Below are positions 21,092-32,917 of a DNA stretch of 64,000 nt, piece by piece. The position numbers were made by a program, and so were the translations under genes. The notes under the pieces are model-generated. The model was not told the origin of the DNA. It ran no database searches and saw nothing but the letters and a program-made list of their open reading frames with translations. How positions within the stretch are numbered: position 1 is the first letter of the stretch; each line of letters starts with the position of its first letter. This DNA comes from Sinotaia quadrata (Eukaryota > Mollusca > Gastropoda > Architaenioglossa > Viviparidae), in assembly GCA_028829895.1 (NCBI GenBank), contig CM054178.1, positions 102,600,058 through 102,664,057 on the forward strand. The letters are read 5' to 3'.

Positions 21092-22891
21092 CTTTCATGA
21101 AGCATTTTGCAAGGGTAGGGGTAATCTTGTTGGGTTTTTGAGGTCTCATCTCACTGAAGTATCATAGCAGTAGCATCTGCTGGTGTCTACTGATCTAGTA
21201 CCATGCTCCTAGTATGTTGCTGCATTACCAAGAAACACATATTTGCAGCCTGATACTAAATCATGACATGGTTATGGCATGCAAGCAACCATTATAGTCC
21301 CATTAACATAACGTGAGTATACATGTATGTGAGTAGTCCAGTAGTCATTTGTCAGATGTTCTGAGTCTAAGTAACCTAAGGTTACTCGTTGTCCTGTAAG
21401 GTCCTTTAAATAAACTAAGTTGGCCCTTACACTTGCTTCATACACACAAACCTGTGTGATATAAACAACTTACCTTCTTGCCATTGAGTTCAACAGTCTC
21501 AGTGAGTAATGGGGGCTGAGATCATTTCCTATCCTTTCTCTTTATGCAGAAGAGCAATAGGAGAGGTTTGTAAACCTACAGTAGCAATGCTGCCAGGTGA
21601 CATGGCTGACTTGCCACACAGTCACAGGTTTGTGAGATCGTACACTACATATCTGGCAGTAATGTTATTTATCCCACCTTTCTGCTTGTTTATGTGGTGG
21701 CCTGTTTTGTTGTGGTTTGTTATGTTGAGGTGGGGTGTTGTGAATTTGATTGTTTGATGGTGGAGGATTTTGCGGACGGGGTGCACCCATTTCTTGACAT
21801 CTTTTTAGAACCATAAAGTTGTCTAACTTCCATAAAGAAATTCACTTAAAGGTGTGTTTGCAATTACTAAGCATACACCATTTCTCTAAGCAGTCACCCA
21901 GTCAGTATGCAAACTGACCAAATCTTTCAAGTCAAGTCCGTTTGGTATTCTTAAATTGGTCCCTTAAATAAGTAGCATCTATTCTGTAGAAAGTCAGTAG
22001 TCTTTTGTGAAGGGTTTTATTTCTCATGTTTCATACTCAGAAAGGCACTTTTAAATGTTAGTGGCACATTCAATCAAATGTGACCTTAAATGTCTTGCCC
22101 AACATTCTAATGGAAGATCATTCTCACTGGCAAGTCATTCGAATCTAATCAGGTAAATCTCTATCTCACTTGGTTTGTTGGAAAATGGTTGGTTCCATGC
22201 AGAAAGGGTTCATATAGTGTGGGGACTTATATTTATAGTCTCAGAAACTGGTGTGTAAACATATTTGGTTCTTAGCTGTTCTAAACATTCTCTCTCTATC
22301 TCATTTTCTCATTTTCCTTTGCTCAAATGTTTTCTAACTCTAATTTGTGAGCCCTTACATGTTCTTTGTTTTCTTTCCTCGCACTTCTTTCTTTCTTCTC
22401 TCCTGTCTCCTTCCATTCTACATCTTCTCTTTCTTTAATGAATGCTTTCAGTTCAGCACCTTTTAAACCCATTTGCTTTCCAGTAGTTATGTAATACATT
22501 CTAACATGTTATCAGCTATAGTGGTAACTGATTTACATGAGTTGAAATTAGTTTAGGTTTAACCTTTCCATCAAAATGAACAGAATTTGTCTAACCTTAC
22601 AGTATTTTAAGACAGTATAACCAGTAGAGAAATATCGAATCATAAATAAATCATAAAAGCACAATAATGTTATGGCTTAACTAACAACATAACAACATAA
22701 ACATTCAAATAATAATTCAATCAGTAAGAAATAACAGGCTCAATATAACACCATTAACTCTACACAGCAGATACCAGTAATGCTATTATTTAGTTTCCCT
22801 AACGCGTTCAAAGGTAAGTAGCAGGTTCAAAATCACAATCAATTCAATTAAGGAAATTAATCAGATAATTTCCAGACATGTCCCCCAATAA
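21092..22891 (-). mobile_element. Gmr1-like element: gag/protease region, decayed
   Basis: The 5' internal part of the - strand element, between the 5' LTR and integrase. On the - strand, TETVELNGKKVSCLYHTG near 21430-21500 resembles the start of an aspartic protease (x-V-N-G-K...D-T-G, with Asp changed). Polar Pro/Gln/Asn-rich sequence at about 21720-21810 looks like a gag tail. Gag itself was not recognised and all frames are broken. The primer-binding site expected just inside 22892 was not identified. Confidence 0.5.
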
Positions 22892-24192
22892 TGTGACATG
22901 GTGTGGGGGTCATTTGCATAAGTCTGTTTAGTTATGGTCTGAAGCACGCAAACTTTGCAGCAACATACACAGTCTCACTCACACTTAAAGGACAATCAAC
23001 CATCTGAGTTACTGAACAAAGTATAAATAAAAAGAAAGATGAGATTGTCTAATTAGCGAGATCACCTGAGTTATGTCCCCTTACTTTGACGTTCATACAA
23101 TACTTCACAAATTAACTGGGATAGACAAGTAAGATATAAGATATAAATTTAATGTATAGTATTACATAATAATTGGGGGAAAACTAATAAGAGTTTGCCT
23201 TTTGTCCGAATGATTTTACTTTAATCATGAGGGTAAAAGCTATCTATCTGCTGTGTGATAGTCTTTGGTAGTTGCTTTAAGTAAACTTATCTAATGCAGG
23301 TGACTGTGATGTGTCTCTGCTTGAGTGACAGCATGACAACTATGCCCCAGTACATCTGCTGGCCCTTGGCTGGTCTGTCATGCCAATTTGTGATAAATAA
23401 TGGCTGCCAGGTCACCAAAGTTCGGTTCTCAGTCTTCTTGATTGTGTGCACTTCTTGTCACAACATGAATCAGTCACAGAGTTACAGGGTGTTGATCTGC
23501 AAGAGTCAGTACCCCTTGTTCAATACCAAGCCTCAACATCACACAGAGAATTTAACTTCAGATATGATAGTGCTAATTGAGATACTTGATTATAAAGTGA
23601 ACATATAAGCATCTGTCCACTAAGTTAGTAAGCTTTTATTTAGACATAATAGGAGTGTGTTAAAGATAATTAATCCTAAAGTAATAATATTAGTAATAGA
23701 TTAGACAGTTTCCAGATATAGTGGTTTTAAGTGATGCACTCTGATCATATACACATATAAATCCTTAAACAATCACTGCTTACTATAATAACAAACAAGT
23801 TTTAACATATGTAATTAGACCAACTCATACTCACCTCAATCAGCAAGGTTTTGAACTATAAATGCATATAAGATGACCGGGTCATCTAATTATTGGCCTT
23901 TTTTTTTTGCCTGGGAGAACAGTGTAGCTTCTTGCTCCGTTTCTTGTGCATCTAGTGCCAACTCATGAGCTACATACTTTTCGGGGGTCAAGCTAGAAAT
24001 TTAACTTGGTTAACTTTGTTTCACTCCACATGCCACAGCTGAACTGAAGCATTTCACTATTAAGTGCTAGCTGGCAGTTATTGGGGTGGGATGTGCGGAG
24101 AGGTATAGGGGGACAGTTACATCTGGAGGAACAGTCCTACACAAGTAAATGTTTGCGAGAAAATTTCATAGGGCCTATCTCAGCTCATGACA
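22892..24192 (-). mobile_element. right (5') LTR of the Gmr1-like element
   Basis: A 1301-bp LTR starting TGTGACATGGTG and ending CTCATGACA in + strand order, homologous to 14714-16135 plus the inverted 14308-14348 piece. It is followed by GACAC (24193-24197), which matches GATAC beside the inverted left end with one difference, the expected 5-bp target duplication. It lacks the MITE found in the left LTR. Confidence 0.9.
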
Positions 24193-24660
24193 GACACACA
24201 ATGGGATAAGGTCTTCTGTGGTCTGAAGCATCAAAAGTAAGAAAACTCGAAGAGACCACTTTCCAAGACAAATGTTAAATCCTTTTGGGGTTTGCCTATT
24301 ACTATAGAAAATTCATTCCTAAGTTCTGTGCCATTGCCAAACCACTCATTGATTTGATGAGGAAAGGCAAACCTGAGATAGAGGTTTAGAGTGAGGAGTG
24401 TGAAGCCAGATTTTCTAGTTTGAAAGACTGCCTGTCACGAGCTCCTGTCCTCCCATTTGCCTGACTTCAACGAGGAATTCATACTCAATACAGATGCTAG
24501 TAATGCAGGGTTAGATGCTGTACAGATGCAGAAACATGGTGATATTCCTGTCCACCTGTATTATTGCCACAACTCTACAAATGTGTGTGTTGGTTGTCCA
24601 CCTATATTATTGCCACATCCCTATACACTATACTATAGTGTAGGAGAATAACCTTAAAGG
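24193..24660 (+). pseudogene. host Ty3 element: RT thumb and RNase H start
   Basis: The + strand encodes a second, different Ty3-type element. Starting from TMG directly after the LTR, it passes through KTNVKSFWGLPI, then a Y-x-K-F-I-like phrase, PLIDLMRKGKPEIEV, EECEARFSSLKDCLSRAPVL, and FILNTDASNAGLDAVQMQ, the first RNase H block. The reading continues the YLG end of the inverted RT block at 14350, so the Gmr1-like element inserted here, between the RT palm and thumb. Frameshifts and stops are present. Confidence 0.88.
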
Positions 24661-25460
24661 AAACGGATTAAAACGACGCAATACTCGACCCATCCAAACT
24701 GCCCGATGAGACCTCTATACCCTTAGGCTTAGGGCGTTGCTGACGAAAGTATTATTTCTCCCACCCCACCCGCCCTTTGAGTTTGAGAGTTTGATCGAGA
24801 AAGAAGCGCACATGGTGTAGCAAATAACAGAAAGGAAGAAGAAGGTGTAGTGGAGGAAGTGGGGGGAAGGGGGAGATACAATTCTTGCCAAGTGAACGTC
24901 GGCTCGCAAGGCTGGCAACACGTGAAAAACATACGACGCGCCACGATTTGCTCCTTTTGCTTGTCCTCCAGGGAGGTGGCGTGACCCTCTTCAGCTGCTT
25001 AGCGAGGTGTTGAAATATTAGTTTCCTGCCATATCCGCTTGTTGGCCGACCGACGACTGCCGGCGGAGCGTTCCCCCCCCCATCCCCCTCGATCTCTCTC
25101 GCCGCCACCTTCGCAGCAGGGCCCCTTAGGGAGAGAATGGGCGTGGCAATACCCATGATACAACAGTGAAGAACGAAAATGAGGGAGAGCGAGGTGAGGG
25201 AGGGGACCCAAAGGGGCCACGTGTGCGGGTGTGCGGAGGTGTTCCATCGTTGAAAAATGTTGCAATCATCGGGCACACGGGCTGCTCAATCCATCAGTAC
25301 TTGTCGTAAAACAGCGGTGATGCGCGCGCTTTACGGGAGGAGTTGATTGGCTTGCGCCATGAGCGGAAAGCCAGAACTGCGTTTGCCGAACTATGATGAT
25401 GTATATGGTAGTCGGCTCAATTAGCAGACTCTTGCTCACCAAGTGCATTAACCGTAACTT
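24661..25460. promoter_or_regulatory. GC/CpG-rich island-like block
   Basis: Clearly richer in G+C and CpG than its surroundings (CGACGCGCC, GACCGACGACTGCCGGCGG, GATGCGCGCGC). A 174-codon frame on the - strand (24752-25276) is a by-product of the base composition and shows no family resemblance. This could be a promoter or CpG island of an undetected transcript, or a transposon remnant. Confidence 0.25.
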
Positions 25461-26313
25461 GAAATCGAAAACCTTTTGTAGAGGACAGAAAATTATTGTA
25501 TAATTAGTATCACTTAAAGCGACAATTCTAAAAGTATGAAGAAGAACAAATTCTAATTGCGGTAATTTTGGTGTGAAGCGAATGATGACGCTCTGAGAAG
25601 CATTGACTTACTTGCCTGCTCTCTTTCTAGTTGTATCTGACGTCAGACAGGAATAAAGATAGTTCTTGCCTTGTTTTCAGTGGTAGTGATGGCAGAACTT
25701 GGCGGGGATTTGGAAGATCAATGCCAGTCAGTTAGGGTCCTTAAATAGTAGATGGCTTTCTGTATATTACATTTCTGTAGTAATGACAAAGGTTTGAAAT
25801 TTAAACATCAATGTCACGAACGAATATTCACAAAACTTTACGCAGTACGAAGTTCGGCCATGCTGCAGATATGGGTTCAGTGGTAAAAAAACAGACAAAT
25901 AACACATTTCTGTAAAACAAAAATAAAAATAAACATTTTATGTATACCAGCATGCTTTTTATAGCTTGGACATAAGTAACAACAGTTTTATTCGAATGCA
26001 TTAAAAGAGTGGGTTATTCTTAATTGTACAGCGGTTTTCTTTGAGGTTTATTGTTTCTGTCTGTCTGACTTTCACTCTCTTTAAAAGTTAAAGTCTTCAC
26101 TCTGTTGTCTGGCTTCTTCTGTCTGTCCCTTTCTGTTTAGCCGTTCTGTGATGTAGATAGGCTGCATGGAACGGGCAAGTTTGCTAACATGATTTTAGCT
26201 AATGTCCACTCATGTTCAAAATCTGTCCACAGGTGCAGCAACGGATGACACATACCTGGCTTGTCAAGACGACTTCTTTGCTGGCTCAACAAAGCACGTC
26301 TTTTTCCGTAAGC

Positions 26314-26316
<3 letters not shown>
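25461..26316. other. non-coding, nothing recognised
   Basis: No exon, RNA gene or transposon signature was seen. Confidence 0.35.

Positions 26317-26394
<78 letters not shown>
26317..26394. repeat. (GT)39 microsatellite
   Basis: A long uninterrupted GT run, the source of Cys/Val and His/Thr frames on the two strands. Confidence 0.97.
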
Positions 26395-26397
<3 letters not shown>

Positions 26398-27600
26398 ATT
26401 GCTCTTGGGGAATGAAACTGTGAGTGGGTTTTCTAACTGCATTTTTGTCCGGGCAACGGCCCATTAGCCAGCTCCTTCCGGTTTTCTCTTGCCTTGGGCT
26501 CTTCAGCGTGCTTGGCCTGTAGCACACGGGATCCGATTTATAGTTATATCCTATTGACTAGACGCTATAAACGCACCAGCTCGAGACAGAGAGTAGTTTA
26601 TGATCACCAGTAAGCTTGTGTTGCTTCTGACCTTGAGCGGGGGTTAAATCTGAAACGCTTGAGCAAGATGTTAGTTGCCAGATTTCTGTGCCACTCTTTG
26701 TCTTTGGCTTTTTGGTTTCACGAAACAAAAGCAACACACATTGCAAACCCAAATAGTCTGTGTTGTAGAAGATTATTAATAAGATTTAGATAAATGCATT
26801 CATAAGCATGCATACAATGGCACTCTCAGATTCACACACAAACATGCAATTGTATTTGTATACCTTATTCACTCTGACTACCAGGAGAAAAAAGACAACT
26901 TATAGCGTCCTGTTTGTTGAAACTCACTTGGAAATGTCATATCAAATCGCAGAAATAGTTAAGAGAAACATCAAAGATTTGTAGATCTATTCTACGCCAG
27001 CGCTCCAATATTTGATTTATCTTCTTTTCCTATCTTTTTCTTTTTCTTTTCGCAGAGAGAGCCTTCAAATCAATTACAGACATCCGCCTTAATCAATATT
27101 TTCGTCGGCAGTAATTCAGAACTTGAAAGGCTTGTGAAATAATAATGCAAGTTTTCAATAAATATGTTTTGACAAACGGTACTTGTGTAGAATACAAAGG
27201 GAGGATTTGGACTCTCAGTCAGGAGTGAGGCTATACATGTAGATTCTTTAAATTCACTTTGTCCACCAATCGGGCTCTTTGGTCAATAGTGAATCTATTA
27301 CTCTTGATCAGTGGTGATATTGTGGACTGTTAGTCAGCAATGAGGCAATGGCTCTCGTCCAGCAGTGAGCCTGGGACTTAATCGCGAGACTATGGACTTA
27401 CTTGTCCGCCATACAGTGAGCTCGGCTGTCTCAAGCAGTCCATTTTATTTCGTGTCCGGTTTAAAAGCGTTCAGAATATTATGATGTGCCAGTTTTATTT
27501 TATTTTTATTGCAAAATTTCCTCCGAAAGGCCAAGGTCAACCATATAAAACACGGTACTTTTGAATGCATATCATAATAGATGTGTCAAATAAAATACAA
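26395..27600. other. non-coding, nothing recognised
   Basis: Weak repetition of 'GTCAGCAGTGAGGC'-like phrases occurs at 27210-27440. No gene is supported. Confidence 0.35.
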
Positions 27601-27960
27601 CATACCTGTCCTATGGCGAAACACACTTACCACTTGATACATCATACATGTTACGTGAAGAAACACGCTTATCGCTTGATACATCATACATGTCACGTGA
27701 CGAAACACGCTTATCGCTTGATACATCATACATGTCACGTGACGAAACACGCTTATCACTCGATACAGTACTATGCCACAGAATATTATCACATGATGCA
27801 CCGCACGTTACAATAAGTATCATTTGTCAAATAATGCAGCTTATGTCTCATGACACATACGCATGCCAAATGATACAGCAAGTATCACATGAAACAGCAG
27901 GCGTCACGTGATATAGCATGGAGTCGCAGGATTCAACGCATAATGTCACATAATACAACA
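27601..27960. repeat. 42-bp minisatellite with CACGTG, then degenerate tail
   Basis: Four copies of a 42-bp unit (CATGTCACGTGACGAAACAC, then GCTTATCGCTTGATACATCA) at 27601-27770. They decay into shorter TCACATGATACAGCA-like phrases to about 27960. Because 42 is a multiple of three, all frames stay open and produce false repeat proteins on both strands. Inner copies carry the E-box palindrome CACGTG. Confidence 0.9.
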
Positions 27961-28531
27961 CATGTGTAGCACATTGTAGCACATATGACACCTAATGCAT
28001 ATAACTTAACATGACAGTTATAAATAAGTGATTGAACTGTAATTTTCGGGGGAATGGGATCATTTGATTTCAGTGCATTACAGCCCGTTGTTCGCATTTG
28101 TCAAAAAAGATTAAAGGTTTGATACAGATTCTGCGCCAGTAGACCACAACTCCTGTTTTCCGGTTGCACAAATATTTTTTCCTCAAAGGGAAAGATTTTG
28201 TGGATGACGAACGTCAAGCACCACTAACTCGATACTAATCTCTTGTTTACTGTTCTTTCTCTTCTTATTTGAAGATTTATAAAATACATCAATATATTTA
28301 GACATTTTAATCTACCGTTTAAAACAATAGTGTATTGTGCATATGTCGAGAATGGGGATGAGTTTTATTACTGAATACTCTACTAAGTTCTTATCCATTT
28401 CTCAGTCCTACATGATGTCAAAATTGAACAAATGTGGGTGTGTACAGGCGACAGAAATTCCTTTCTCTATGGGAGTATAAGTAGTCGTATCGTCACACTT
28501 TAAAAGAAATGCTGCGTATTGCGTGTTTTTG

Positions 28532-28534
<3 letters not shown>
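27961..28534. other. non-coding, nothing recognised
   Basis: AT-rich sequence with no recognisable feature. Confidence 0.35.
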
Positions 28535-28580
<46 letters not shown>

Positions 28581-28587
28581 TGTGTGT
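28535..28587. repeat. (GT)n microsatellite
   Basis: GT run with one TC interruption near its right end. Confidence 0.95.
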
Positions 28588-29030
28588 AGTTTTTACACCG
28601 TGCACCAAGTATTTGCCACTGCCGTCTTTTGTTTGTAAGCCGTGCACCAACCAATTTCGTTGCCGCAAGGAAGAAAGCCATTGCACAACCACTAGAAATA
28701 AACATCTCAACGAGATCTCCACAACGTCCTTCTCCCTCTCTCTGACTCGCACCCCCCTTCCCCATCCTCTTATCAACTGAAGAAAAAAGGCTCACTTCTA
28801 TGACAGAAAACCCGATTGAAATCAGTGAAAATTTCACGACGCAAAATTGGAAAGCTGAAAACTTAATTGGAACCGGAAAACATGAGTAGGATAGGAAATG
28901 TTGACCTCCATGGATGCTCCACACTTCTGATCTTGTAATCTGGTTCAAACGATTTCTTACTTTTCTGGACTCGCATGCTCCATTAGTTTAACTGTAGCTC
29001 TTCACATGTTTGTAGCCGGACTGTCCGTTT
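28588..29030. other. non-coding, nothing recognised
   Basis: No supported gene. The 151-codon - strand frame across 28493-28948 is partly created by the GT repeat. Confidence 0.35.
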
Positions 29031-29835
29031 CCGTCATTATAACTGCATGACTATAAGTGATTCACAAGATGTCATCAGCTTAAATTGTATGACTAAAAGT
29101 AATTCACAAAACGTCATCAGTTTAACAAAGTGACTAAAACTACTTTACTAGACGTCGTATTTGAACTATATGACTAAACGTAATTTACAATACGCCATAT
29201 CTTAACTAAACGTAATTCACAAGACGTCATCAGCTTAACAGTATGTCTTATAGTAATTAACAAGACGTCATCCGCTCAACAGTGTGCCTTACAGTAATTA
29301 ACAAGACGTCACCAGCTTAACTGTGTGCTTTACAGTAATTAACAAGACGTCACCAGCTTAACTGTGTGCTTTACAGTAATTAACAAGACGTCATTAGCTT
29401 AACTGTGTGCCTTACAGTAATTAACAAGACGTCATTAGCTTAACTGTGTGCTTTACAGTAATTAACAAGACGTCATTAGCTTAACAGTATATCTAACAAT
29501 AATTAACAAGATGTGGTCAGTTTTAACAGTGTGTTTAAGTAATTAAAAAAAATCACCAGCTTACACTAATTCACAAATCACAAGACGTCATCAGCTTAAA
29601 AGTGTGGCTAACACTAATTCACAACACGTCGTCACTTTGAACAGTGTGCCTTACAGTAATTAAAAAATGTCACCAGCTTAGCGGTGCGACTAACACTAAT
29701 TAACAAGACTTTATCAGCTTAACGGTGTGGCTAGCGCTAATTCACAAGACGTCACCAGCTTAACGGTGTGGCTAAAACTAATTCACAAGACGTCACTAGC
29801 TTCTCTGTAAAGCTAACAGGAATTCACCAACCGTA
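29031..29835. repeat. about 40-bp degenerate array, about 19 copies, with GACGTC
   Basis: A tandem unit of 38-44 bp: TAATTAACAAGACGTCACCA, then GCTTAACTGTGTGCTTTACAG. The centre (29270-29480) is nearly uniform and the edges are diverged. Most units carry the palindrome GACGTC within AGACGTCA, a CRE/ATF-like core. Units vary at ACCAGC/ATTAGC/ATCAGC. Confidence 0.9.
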
Positions 29836-29924
29836 AGGCTTTCTTTTATAATCTCGTAGTACGTCCTGGAGTGGGCTGGAGTTGGATACTTGTTTTGTTT
29901 CACAGACGTAGCGTACTTAGTTTC

Positions 29925-30192
29925 CAGCTTACATGAAATATTTTTTGTAAAATTTGTTTTATTTCTTACATGAAATATTTTTATATGAATTTCGTTCTAT
30001 ATCCAACATAAACTATTTTTTACGTGACTGATGTTCCATTTCTTTCTTGAAATATTTTTATGTGACTGTTGTTATACTTCTTACATGAAATATTTTTATG
30101 TGAGTCTTGTTTTATTTCTTACCTGAAATATTTTTATGTGAGTGTTCTGTTTCTTACCTGAAATATTTTTATGTGAATGTTGTTCTATTTCC
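29925..30192. repeat. about 37-bp AT-rich minisatellite
   Basis: About seven diverged copies of TTTCTTACATGAAATATTTT followed by TATGTGAATGTTGTTCTA. It lies 90 bp after the GACGTC array. Confidence 0.85.
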
Positions 30193-31539
30193 TGTGGAAG
30201 CGGAAGAAGAGCGAAAAAATATCATGATAACAAAACTAATATTATGAAATATTCAGTGGTTAATATACTTTATCAAGGACAGGAACACATTTAAGTCTGC
30301 TGCTTTATATGCTTACATAAAAATTATTATTATTATTGTTTATCCCGGTCACTGGGTTTATCACGTCTTGCATCAGTTACGTAAAGCCTCGCTTCACAAA
30401 TGGTAGTTGCTAACAGTCCTTTTATGAAGGTGTCCGCATATATGAAATGAATACCCCGTATTGTGCTGTAGGAATTATTTCTGTTTGTTGGAAACGTAAC
30501 AGATGGTACTGTACCATGATCAATTATTTGTTTATTAAAATTTTAAAGATAAAGAGATAGACAGACCAAAGAAAGCAACAACATAGAGACAAAAAGTTTT
30601 GGCAAAGAAAGAAAGAAAGACGATTCGTCTTGGGTAGCACTACCATATAGCAGTATAAACTTTTACATCAATAATTTCTCTGTTATCACACAACACACTG
30701 AATTATTTATTTTAAAAACAGTTTCTGGCGTAGAAAAATGTGGACACTTTCTTATGGTTAGTCACATTCTCTCGGCCGCTTGGCTTGCCATGACTTTATT
30801 TGTAATTTCATTCACGCAAAACTCGGGTGTGTGTGTGTGTGTGTGACGAGGAGGGGGAGGGGGGAGGACGAGAAAGGTGAGTGTATTTTTGTATTTCTAA
30901 GAGATGTCAAAACAGAAGAGTATTATGTGTATGAGAGAGGCGTCTGCTGATGGAACATACTTGTCCTGCGTTAGATCCACTCGTTTCTAGCCCCAAAAGA
31001 AAGATGGAGCTTGTTCCAAGATACAGCCAAGTTCTAATGGTTCCCACAGAGAAGAGAGAAATTCTGTTGTTCTCTGCCACTACGGCTACGATGCATTGTC
31101 TTTTGCACTTTGCACTATTTCGACAGGATTCAACTCCATACTTCTTAACATGAAACCATGGATCTAACATTATTTAACAGGATTGCACTCCATACTTCTT
31201 AACAATAAATATATACCATGGATCTAACACTATTTAACAGGATTCCACTCCACTCATAGATCTAACACTTCCTTATCCTGGAAGATACGTAATATTTTTT
31301 CAACAAGTCATTATTGTCCACTACCACATCAAGACAGGCACACACACACACACACACGTTTCTCCGTTAAAAAAAATTGCCTATAAACTTTCATCAGAGT
31401 TGTCTTCTTGATGCAATTTTATAAGTGAACTGAGTTTAGCGTTATGTGATTTTTAACCCAGTAACAATCTTAACGAGCCCGGACAGAAACAACCTTTAAT
31501 TAGCGCATTTGGGGATGTGTTTCCATTCAGATCTGGCAT
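30193..31539. other. non-coding, nothing recognised
   Basis: Contains a short GT run (30828-30845) and two or three diverged copies of AGGATTGCACTCCATACTTC at 31125-31250. No exon is supported. Confidence 0.35.
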
Positions 31540-32075
31540 TTAATAGTAGCATATTGACCTTGCACAATGACACTGACATTTAACGGAAGTATATTGACTT
31601 TGCACAATGACACTGACATTGAATGGTAGTATATTGACTTTGCACAGTGACACTGACATTGAATTGTTGTATATTGACTTTGCACAGTGACACTGACACT
31701 AAATGGTAGTATATGGACTTTGTACAGTGACACTGACATTTAATGGTAGTACATGGATTTTGTACAATGACACTGATATTTATTGGTAATACATGGACTT
31801 TATACAATAACACTGACATTTAATGGTAGTACATGGACTTTGTACAATGACGCTGACATTTAATGGTAGTACATGGACTTTGTACACTGACATTTAATGG
31901 TAGTACATGGATTTTGTACAATGACTCTGACATTTAATGGTAGTAGATGGATTTTGTACAAGAACACTGACATTTATTGGTAGTACATGGACTTTGTACA
32001 ATGACACTGACATTTATTGGTAGTACATGTACTTTGTACAGTGACACTGACATTTAATGGTACTATAATGGCATT
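31540..32075. repeat. about 40-bp minisatellite, about 13 copies
   Basis: Tandem copies of ACACTGACATTTAATGGTAG followed by TACATGGACTTTGTACAATG, with base changes and a few deletions. The left copies read ATATTGACTTTGCACA, so there is a gradient of two variants along the array. Confidence 0.92.
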
Positions 32076-32221
32076 ATGCATTGATAATGGAATTCATTGG
32101 TGAATTCAATACCACATACTCCGCTTTTTCCTGTGCTAATTTTGGCAGTTTAGTTGAAAGAGAACAATAAAATCGTCTTTTGCTACACATCCATCCACCA
32201 CCCCAGCAACACACTCACATA

Positions 32222-32278
<57 letters not shown>

Positions 32279-32858
32279 GCACATAATTACTTTTGATCCA
32301 GAAAATTAAAATTCATTCTTTAACTAATAAAATCAAAGCAGAACATGTTCAATTGAATACACAAAATCATTTTAATTACATCTCACCAGCTTGGACCTCA
32401 AACCAGCAAAGAAAGAAAACAACTTTTCGTTGGCAGCACTGTTAATGGAGAAGCATTTCCAAAACGCTACATTTAAGCCCACAGGCAGGAGTCGCTATTT
32501 ACTTTGCACATGAATTAAATTTTCCAGTCCATGTAGGGTTACGAAACATTGGTAGCCCCGGGACACTCATATTATGCATCTCAACAGTCTTGAAGTTTTC
32601 TCGGATATATTGAAGTCTTCCACGCACTCAGTGACCAAAATTGCATGAATTGCCACAAAACCATGCCACAACCCCCTTAAACGAAGCCTCCACCTGTCGT
32701 GTAAGAGGGTGGGGCAAGCATTGTTCAAAAGAGAAATAGCTTTCATGTTTTTCTATCTCTGCAGAGAATCTCGCTTGAATGAACAAAAGGAAAAATATGC
32801 AAATTAAAATTATTGCGCTGTTAAAGGGAGCGTGTTTTGTGTGATAGTGAGTGATTAA

Positions 32859-32916
<58 letters not shown>
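32076..32916. repeat. (CA)n and (GT)n microsatellites with unique DNA between
   Basis: (CA)n at 32222-32276 and (GT)n at 32861-32916, about 585 bp apart. They form complementary arms of an inverted arrangement. The intervening DNA shows no gene. Confidence 0.85.

Positions 32917-32917
<1 letters not shown>

Noticed and set aside
24752..25276. 174-codon open frame on the - strand
   Set aside because: Explained by the high G+C of the block; overlapping open frames on the same strand and no family resemblance.
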